A stretch of 64,000 nt of DNA, taken from assembly GCF_003999975.1 (NCBI RefSeq), contig NZ_RJAC01000019.1, positions 124,001 through 188,000 of the forward strand, in the 5' to 3' direction. A model generated the notes under the pieces. It saw only the letters and a program-made list of their open reading frames with translations. It had not been told where the DNA came from and made no database searches. The translations under genes and the position numbers were made by a program. Shown one piece after another: positions 60,001-64,000 of this stretch (position 1 is its first letter; every line of letters starts with the position of its first letter). Source of the stretch: Actinoplanes solisilvae (GTDB taxonomy: Bacteria > Actinomycetota > Actinomycetes > Mycobacteriales > Micromonosporaceae).

Positions 60001-62102
60001 TCTGGCAGGGCCGAAAGTTGATTTTCGGCTATGCTCAAGAATTCCAGATCCTTAAGCTCGATTAGCTGCCTCGGTAAGGCCTCAATCCCCATACCGTTTA
60101 GATAAAGCGTTTTAAGATCGGTGAGTCTCGCAATCCACTGTGGCAGAGCTTTGATCGGATTTCCCTCGAGGTCCAGGGTCCGAAGTTTTGTAAGCTCTCC
60201 CAGCCACTCTGGTAGGTCGTTAAGTTTGTTGTTCCAGAGGAAAAGGCTCGTAAGGTTGGTTAGATGGCGTAGCGAATCCGGTAGTACTGAAAGCTGGTTG
60301 TTCCAAACAAACAGAGAATTCAACTCAGTAAGCTGGCCCAGCCAGTCCGGCAATGCGCTGAGTTGATTGCTGCCGATATTGAGCTCAGTCAGATTGATAA
60401 GCCGGCTGAGAGAGTCTGGCAACGTGCTGAGCTGGTTGCCGTCGACGTCGAGCGTAGTGAGGTTGGTGAGCTGGCCTAGGAAATCGGGCAAGGCGCCGAA
60501 CCGATTGCTGCCGATCGTGAGGCTCGTGAGGTTGGTGAGCTGACCTAGCCATTCTGGCAGTACGTGAAGCCGATTGTTGTTGAGGCGAAGAGTGGTGAGG
60601 TTGGTGAGGTTTACAAACGTGTTAGGCAAAGCGTCAAGCTGGTTGTTGTGGAGATCGAGTTCAGTGAGGCTGGTGAGGTGACTTAGCCATTCAGGTACAG
60701 CGTCGAGCTGACTGTCGCTGAGACCGAGATTGGTGAGGTTGGTGAGCTGGCCGAGCCATTCCGGGAGAATGGAAAGCCGATTGCGGCCGATGTTAAGGGT
60801 GGTGAGGTTGGTGAGTTCGCCTAACGAGCCGGGCAGGGCCTGAAGTTGGTTGCTGCCGATGGTGAGGTTGGTGAGGTTGATGAGCTGGCCTAGCCAGTCC
60901 GGCAGCGCGGAAAGCCGGTTTCTGTCGATGTCAAAGTTGGCGAGATTGGTGAGCTGGCTCAGCGTGTCCGGTAGGGCATCGAGGCGATTGTTGTTGAGGC
61001 GAAGAGTAGTGAGGTTAGTGAGCTGGCTCATCCAGTCGGGGAGAGTGGAAAGCCGGTTGCTCCCGATGTCGAGGGTGGTGAGGTTGGTGAGCTGTCTCAG
61101 CGAGTCGGGCAGGGCGTCGAGCCGGTTGCGGGAGGCATCGATGGTAGTGAGGTTGTTGAGCTGGCCTAGCCAGTCCGGGAGGGCGTGAAGCCGGTTCCTG
61201 CTGATGTTGAGGGTGGTGAGGTGGGTGAGTTGGCTCAGCCAGTCCGGGAGGGCGTGAAGCCGGTTGCCGCTGATGTTGAGGATGGTGAGGTGGGTGAGTT
61301 GGCTCAGCCAGTCTGGCAGGGCGTGAAGCCGGTTGCTGCCGATGTCGAGGGTGTCGAGGTTGATGAGCTGGCCTAGCCGGTCGGGCAGGGCGTCGAGCTT
61401 GTTGTCGTCGATGTTGAGGGTGGTGAGGTGGGTGAGTTGGCTCAGCCAGTCTGGCAGGGCGTGAAGCCGGTTGCTGCCGATGTCGAGGGTGTCGAGGTTG
61501 GTGAGTTGGCTAATCCATTCCGGGAGGGCGTGAAGCCGGTTGTTGTTGAAGCGCAGGGTTGTGAGCTCGGTGAGTTGGCTAATCCATTCCGGAATGGCGT
61601 GAAGCCGGTTGCTGCCGATGTCGAGGGTGTCGAGGTTGGTGAGTTGGCTCATCCATTCCGGGAGGGTGGAAAGCCAGTTGCCAGCGACATTGACGGTGGT
61701 GAGCTTAGACAGCCGGCTCAGCCAGTCGGGCAGCGCGTCGAGCTTGTTATCGTCGATCTTGATCGTGGTGAGGCTGGTGAGTTGGCTAATCGATTCCGGG
61801 AGGGCGTGAAGCCGGTTGCTGCCGATGTCGAGGGTGTCGAGGTTGGTGAGCTGGCTCATCCAGTCCGGAAGGGTAGACAGCCGGTTTTCCCTGACGTTAA
61901 GGGAGGTGAGGCTGGGAAATTGGCTTAGCCAATTCGGCAAGATGGACAGGAGATTTCCGGATAGATCGACAGAACTGATGGAGTGAGGAAGCGCAAGATC
62001 ATTTGGGATCGTTGTCAGGCTGAGGTTGGAAAGATTAAGCGCACCGCTCTTGGCCTCGTGCGCGATCTGAACGCGCTTCCGGACTTCCTCGAACTTAGTC
62101 AC
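57060..62102 (-). CDS. LRR-Roc-COR (Roco) GTPase protein
   Basis: A 1680-residue bacterial Roco protein. About 36 consecutive LRRs, all exactly 23 residues (LTNLTTLDIGSNRLHALPDWLSQ type in pieces), span about 41-868 after a degenerate first repeat. The Roc GTPase has P-loop GEGGAGKSS (919-927), G3 WDFGGQPDYR (967-976) and THAD (1026-1029). The COR region begins near 1100. Cys pairs (CGTDCPKS, CPCRVCNK) lie near 1360-1410, and a coiled C-terminal domain follows. Its GTG adjoins the stop of a membrane protein gene. Composition is more AT-rich than the host. Roles in sensing or defence are inference. Confidence 0.93.
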   Translation of the reverse strand: MTKFEEVRKRVQIAHEAKSGALNLSNLSLTTIPNDLALPHSISSVDLSGNLLSILPNWLSQFPSLTSLNVRENRLSTLPDWMSQLTNLDTLDIGSNRLHALPESISQLTSLTTIKIDDNKLDALPDWLSRLSKLTTVNVAGNWLSTLPEWMSQLTNLDTLDIGSNRLHAIPEWISQLTELTTLRFNNNRLHALPEWISQLTNLDTLDIGSNRLHALPDWLSQLTHLTTLNIDDNKLDALPDRLGQLINLDTLDIGSNRLHALPDWLSQLTHLTILNISGNRLHALPDWLSQLTHLTTLNISRNRLHALPDWLGQLNNLTTIDASRNRLDALPDSLRQLTNLTTLDIGSNRLSTLPDWMSQLTNLTTLRLNNNRLDALPDTLSQLTNLANFDIDRNRLSALPDWLGQLINLTNLTIGSNQLQALPGSLGELTNLTTLNIGRNRLSILPEWLGQLTNLTNLGLSDSQLDAVPEWLSHLTSLTELDLHNNQLDALPNTFVNLTNLTTLRLNNNRLHVLPEWLGQLTNLTSLTIGSNRFGALPDFLGQLTNLTTLDVDGNQLSTLPDSLSRLINLTELNIGSNQLSALPDWLGQLTELNSLFVWNNQLSVLPDSLRHLTNLTSLFLWNNKLNDLPEWLGELTKLRTLDLEGNPIKALPQWIARLTDLKTLYLNGMGIEALPRQLIELKDLEFLSIAENQLSALPDWLPDLRNLTTLQVGNNKLTELPMRLSTLNDLTYLGLGSNQFHTLPDWLSRLTNLIYLDLTNTQLNALPSWLGQLTNLNVLNVSNNQIDALPDWLNQLTELSSLFLNKNRLSHITNGIFELAQLVNLDLSENQLNQLPVEFTQLRELTNIDLRKNLLTRITPALALWPAGTLNIDDNPLSPELRAANAEGSTELHQYLRLLRDEGVQISEAKLVLVGEGGAGKSSLLAAMRKDNWIDDRVTTHGIEVKEVRACSSNRTVVTLNAWDFGGQPDYRPTHQLFFTAPAIYVVVWSPRRGPEVSYVDYWIEQIRLRAGDDVRVHVVATHADTGHRGAWIDEAALRRRFGEMLIGFHHIDSRTTTGIKELMEAIADTAVAIPHTSREYPASWMTMRQSIRDSGTAYLPYTEYCDLAQVHGLSTTSARSLALSCNDLGHWIYYADDPQLADVITFKPDWLSTAVSFVLDDPVTRTNNGLLAHRRVSVIWSDTKRQDQYPASLHPIFLYLMERFDISYRITDIAPAAEPTSLVTQLVSSTQPSIEDAWESYGNDWAEKTQICEIVDRYDTQTMPTGLMYRLIVRLHRYSLGREDYSHSRHWQTGLLIEDSLYGRALVIEQHKRLTVTVRSIFPPLLLDLVTRAIRELVSDLWPALRVRVLVPCGTDCPKSQPGSGIFDIEALVEAKKEGLPKCPCRVCNKYLPIDPLLTGGDALPAGVDRVSEAVNSALRPAFDTWAELILQNVDQIVSVSVTRQEKLLGQIREDIGDVSRNVLEAMGKVEQHYRELIYSLDDDARDGPRLFTVDRLDRDLLHPDVTRIRLRVTLWCEHSRLPVYVLSESKGLNGVYDLSMPREWVRKSAPWFRAVSVVLRTILPVAAGVTDLVAPNQQSWQSALGKQLEHAGDGVEALYDEALRLEGTSSSENRNTIGASARIEMDQSLVKALRQEIARIDSTFAGLVRVRADGGYRWVHRRFESIYRPGLPEVPR
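61100..61870. repeat. Near-identical 69-bp LRR-coding repeats
   Basis: The first repeats of the Roco gene are very similar at DNA level. For example, GGCGTGAAGCCGGTTGCTGC recurs with period 69 or its multiples at 61319, 61457 and 61596 (and 61802), and the codons for DTLDIGSNRLHAL are repeated. Repeats further downstream are more divergent. This suggests recent repeat expansion or gene conversion at the N-terminal end. Confidence 0.85.
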
Positions 62103-62480
62103 TCACACTTCCACTTCAATCGATGATTTAACTTTGACGATTCGGTTTGCCTCGCTGTAGATGGCGAGCACTCCTCCGGTGATGAAGGAGAGCCCCAGTG
62201 CAGCGGTCAGGCCGGCCGCGATGAACAGCGCCGCCGCAACAACTAGGCGCATGCCGCCGAGAACTCCACGCCAAGCCAGCACGGCACCCACGATCGTGAC
62301 GAGGAGGACAGCACTCACCATCAACTCAGTGGTGGGGCTGCCGAAACCGACGTCTTCCACGACATCGGGAAGGCCGGAGTAGATCATCAAGACGCCACCC
62401 AATTCGAGCAGCGGAGGGACCGTCCACAGCAGCAGAGCCATCCCGCCACCGTGCCTGGTATCTGCCGACGAAGCGGGCAT
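62103..62480 (-). CDS. Small membrane protein partnered with Roco
   Basis: A 125-residue protein with three to four hydrophobic helices (ALLLWTVPPLLELGGVLMIY, LMVSAVLLVTIVGAVLAW, VVAAALFIAAGLTAALGL) and a basic, acidic tail RIVKVKSSIEVEV. The ATG has GGGAG upstream. Its stop is followed at once by the Roco GTG, so they are one operon. Family is not recognised. It may recruit or signal through the Roco protein at the membrane. Confidence 0.75.
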   Translation of the reverse strand: MPASSADTRHGGGMALLLWTVPPLLELGGVLMIYSGLPDVVEDVGFGSPTTELMVSAVLLVTIVGAVLAWRGVLGGMRLVVAAALFIAAGLTAALGLSFITGGVLAIYSEANRIVKVKSSIEVEV

Positions 62481-62493
62481 ATCAACTCCCTAG

Positions 62494-62505
62494 CTACTTA
62501 AGTAG
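62494..62505. promoter_or_regulatory. CTACTTAAGTAG palindrome before Roco operon
   Basis: A perfect 12-base palindrome 13 bases upstream of the membrane protein start. It matches CTACTTAACTAG upstream of the pra-like gene. It would cover the leader and probably the promoter of the operon. Confidence 0.6.
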
Positions 62506-62810
62506 TCAGCCTGTCAGGAGTAAGCCAATGCCAGCAACCCCGCTGAGTGGGCAACTGTCGACATCTATATGACAGGCCCAAGAGAAGTCCTCGCGATCGA
62601 GTGGGATGGCGTATGCCTCTCACCCTCGATGACGATGCCTAGTGCGACTGCCGAATTGATCTCTTCTGAATCAAGGCGCCGCGTAGGCGCGGCGCGTGCC
62701 GGCCGCGTTCGGCCTGCTGGCGGCCTTCGGCCGGCATCGGCCGACGCGCCGGCCGACCGCGGGGCGGCTGCGAGTTCAACCCGCCGGGCAGGCGTGGAAG
62801 GATCGTGTGG
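62506..62810. other. Gene-free stretch between Roco operon and DUF4365 gene
   Basis: About 300 bases without a convincing gene. It includes a very GC-rich, palindromic region (about 62680-62790, several GCCGGCC/GGCCGGC-type hairpins) that could be a terminator or a recombination scar. Confidence 0.4.
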
Positions 62811-63893
62811 GTGAGTCGTACGAAGCGCAGATCTTCCACCCATATGACGGCCGAACGAGGCGTTGACCTGGTCGGGACTGCATTGCCGTCTCACTGGGTG
62901 CTTCGGGAGCCGTCGCCAGACTATGGGCTTGACCTGCACATCGAGGTGTTTGAACTGGCGGACGATGAAGATGGGTGGGACACCCTAGGCGAGCACTTCT
63001 TCGCACAGGTGAAGGCAACCGAACGTCCGGACGCTGGAACAGTGCGGGTGTACCCGCGTACCAATGTCGCCAAGGGGTTGCCGGCCTACGACCGGTCCGC
63101 GGAGTACCGGGACCTTGAGGTGGTCCGATTCTCTTTAGATGTGCCGGAGCTACGGACTGTCGAAGCGATGGGTGCCGCTGTGCCGGTACTGCTGCTGGTC
63201 GTTGATGTTTTGAGCAAGACGGTCTACTACGTCTGCTTGAACGACTACATCGCCAAGGTCCTCAGCCCGGAGAACCCTGGCTGGCGGTCGCAGAAGACGG
63301 CTACGGTGATCATTCCTCGCTCCAACCAGTTGGACCCAGGCAGCCCGGCTTTCTCCTACGTCCGGTTGCTGGCTCGCCGTCCGAAGCTGTACGCGGCTTT
63401 CCAGGCCTTTCATTATCAGAAGCATGAGTTCGGCTATGTGTTCGAGCGGTTGAGTTTCTTGCCGGAGCTTCGCACTTTCGGATCGTTGCGTGATTCGGGA
63501 GACGGGCCGATGTTGCTGTCCTTCCTCAAGACGTCGCTTGCGCTCGACATTTGGGCAGATACTGGGCCGCGTCGGTGGTGGCCGCTGGACGACGTGCGCT
63601 CCCAGATGGAGCAGTGTCGACGAGTGTTGGAGCATGCCGAGCCTGAGGCCGATGCGACGTTGTTCCTGCACCAAATGGTCGGTGTGCTTGGAGCCGCCGA
63701 GAATCTAGGTCGCATGTACGAGGAGCTGTGCCGGGAGTGGCGCCTTCCCACCTTCTTGGCGTCGTTTGGCGCCGAGGTTGAGGAATCCATCGGCGGCCCG
63801 GTCGACTTAGCTAGATGCGCGGTCCTGAGCGGTACTGATGTGGCAGGTTGTGCCTCCCGAGCCTCAAGGTCTGCTTCTCAGCAAGGTTCTTAG
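62811..63893 (+). CDS. DUF4365 domain protein, nuclease-like
   Basis: A 360-residue protein. The N-terminal DUF4365 domain has RGVDLVGTAL, PDYGLDLHIEVF and HFFAQVKATE, resembling the Asp/Glu and QxK of PD-(D/E)xK nucleases. The remaining two-thirds is unassigned. I prefer the GTG at 62811 (VSRTKRR) over 62805, because GGAAGG lies nine bases upstream. DUF4365 proteins are found near defence genes. It is divergent from the Roco operon. Confidence 0.8.
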   Translation: MSRTKRRSSTHMTAERGVDLVGTALPSHWVLREPSPDYGLDLHIEVFELADDEDGWDTLGEHFFAQVKATERPDAGTVRVYPRTNVAKGLPAYDRSAEYRDLEVVRFSLDVPELRTVEAMGAAVPVLLLVVDVLSKTVYYVCLNDYIAKVLSPENPGWRSQKTATVIIPRSNQLDPGSPAFSYVRLLARRPKLYAAFQAFHYQKHEFGYVFERLSFLPELRTFGSLRDSGDGPMLLSFLKTSLALDIWADTGPRRWWPLDDVRSQMEQCRRVLEHAEPEADATLFLHQMVGVLGAAENLGRMYEELCREWRLPTFLASFGAEVEESIGGPVDLARCAVLSGTDVAGCASRASRSASQQGS

Positions 63894-63961
63894 GAGCTGC
63901 CGCGCCGCTTCGCGGCTTGCCACCGGAAAGGTTGGGCGCGGTGGTGCCGTGGTTGCCGAAC

Positions 63962-63986
63962 GCCGGCACTGACGGTCAGTGCCGGC
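63962..63986. terminator. 25-bp palindrome after DUF4365 gene
   Basis: GCCGGCACTGAC and GTCAGTGCCGGC form a perfect 12-base stem around a single G. It lies 69 bases after the DUF4365 stop and is a likely terminator; a palindrome with an odd one-base centre could also be a protein-binding site. Confidence 0.55.
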
Positions 63987-64000
63987 GGGCTGCGGGGCTG

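Larger units (their letters stand above)
47444..64000. mobile_element. Actinomycete integrative and conjugative element (AICE)
   Basis: The element starts at the 3' end of tRNA-Met. Its leftward backbone int-xis-rep-small-DUF2637-tra-Zn finger-pra is the pSAM2-type order. GntR regulators, a HAD/kinase pair and Roco cargo follow. I could not find a second copy of the tRNA 3' end up to 64000, so the right border is beyond the window or has decayed. The end coordinate is therefore the window edge, not a border. Confidence 0.82.

Noticed and set aside
61100..61870. CRISPR-like regular repeats
   Set aside because: The 69-bp period encodes LRRs in one open frame without spacers of unique sequence. 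No cas genes are present.
60850..61928. Rightward frames opposite the LRR region with repeated VRLVSWL or GELAQPV patterns
   Set aside because: Periodicity is that of the LRR codons read antisense; no start or ribosome site supports them.
62569..62814. Small 81-codon rightward frame before the DUF4365 gene
   Set aside because: No ribosome site or family features; second half is the GC-rich palindromic stretch.

Overview
The window is high-GC actinobacterial chromosome. Gene content (RepSA/Pra-type integrative element, Zur-regulated zinc uptake, ESX/YbaB cassettes, Acg-type nitroreductases, many GTG starts and 4-base ATGA/GTGA overlaps) fits a Micromonosporaceae-type organism such as Actinoplanes; this assignment is inference from content, not a database match.

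Left part (1-31 kb) is mostly core chromosome. It holds an alpha/beta hydrolase, a five-gene zinc operon read leftwards (znuA-znuC-znuB-arsR-zur) behind a near-perfect Zur box, glycyl-tRNA synthetase, an XdhC-like protein, a HEPN/Abi-like gene, a tRNA-dihydrouridine synthase, an MFS exporter, and a group of three roadblock/LC7 proteins plus a DUF4388 protein with no GTPase. Next come dgt and dnaG, a three-gene NodI/NodJ-type ABC exporter, a YihY/BrkB membrane protein, and a sugar-uptake operon (ROK regulator, double ATPase, permease, binding lipoprotein, Gfo/Idh/MocA dehydrogenase).

The middle part (31-47 kb) is accessory. A leftward cassette contains an RNase A-like polymorphic toxin, its probable immunity protein, and a YbaB/EspC/WXG-like trio. 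Four kb away lies a second toxin/immunity pair (DUF6883/DUF4926) whose toxin has the same kind of Pro/Gly-rich N-terminus and the same GTGA coupling. Between and after them are a methyltransferase, a DUF1996 protein, an HxlR/reductase divergent pair with direct-repeat operators, an Acg-type nitroreductase plus a decayed second copy behind two DosR-like boxes, two TIM-barrel sugar isomerase-like genes, tRNA-Asn(GTT), a Tat-exported phosphoesterase/beta-propeller fusion and an FAD oxidoreductase.

The right part (47.4 kb to the end) is an actinomycete integrative and conjugative element (AICE) inserted at the 3' end of tRNA-Met(CAT). Its backbone, read leftwards, is Pra-like activator, Zn-finger protein, FtsK-type TraSA, DUF2637 protein, small protein, RepSA, Xis, Int. 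TraSA and the Zn-finger gene each appear frameshifted. Two divergent GntR regulators sit among repeated TGGCTAGCCA palindromes; the second heads a coupled GntR-HAD-kinase operon. The cargo is a two-gene operon of lower GC: a small membrane protein and a 1680-residue LRR-Roc-COR (Roco) protein with about 36 LRRs of exactly 23 residues, followed by a DUF4365 nuclease-like gene. A CTACTTAA(G/C)TAG motif occurs both upstream of the pra-like gene and upstream of the Roco operon, tying the cargo to the element's regulation. The right attachment site was not found in the window.
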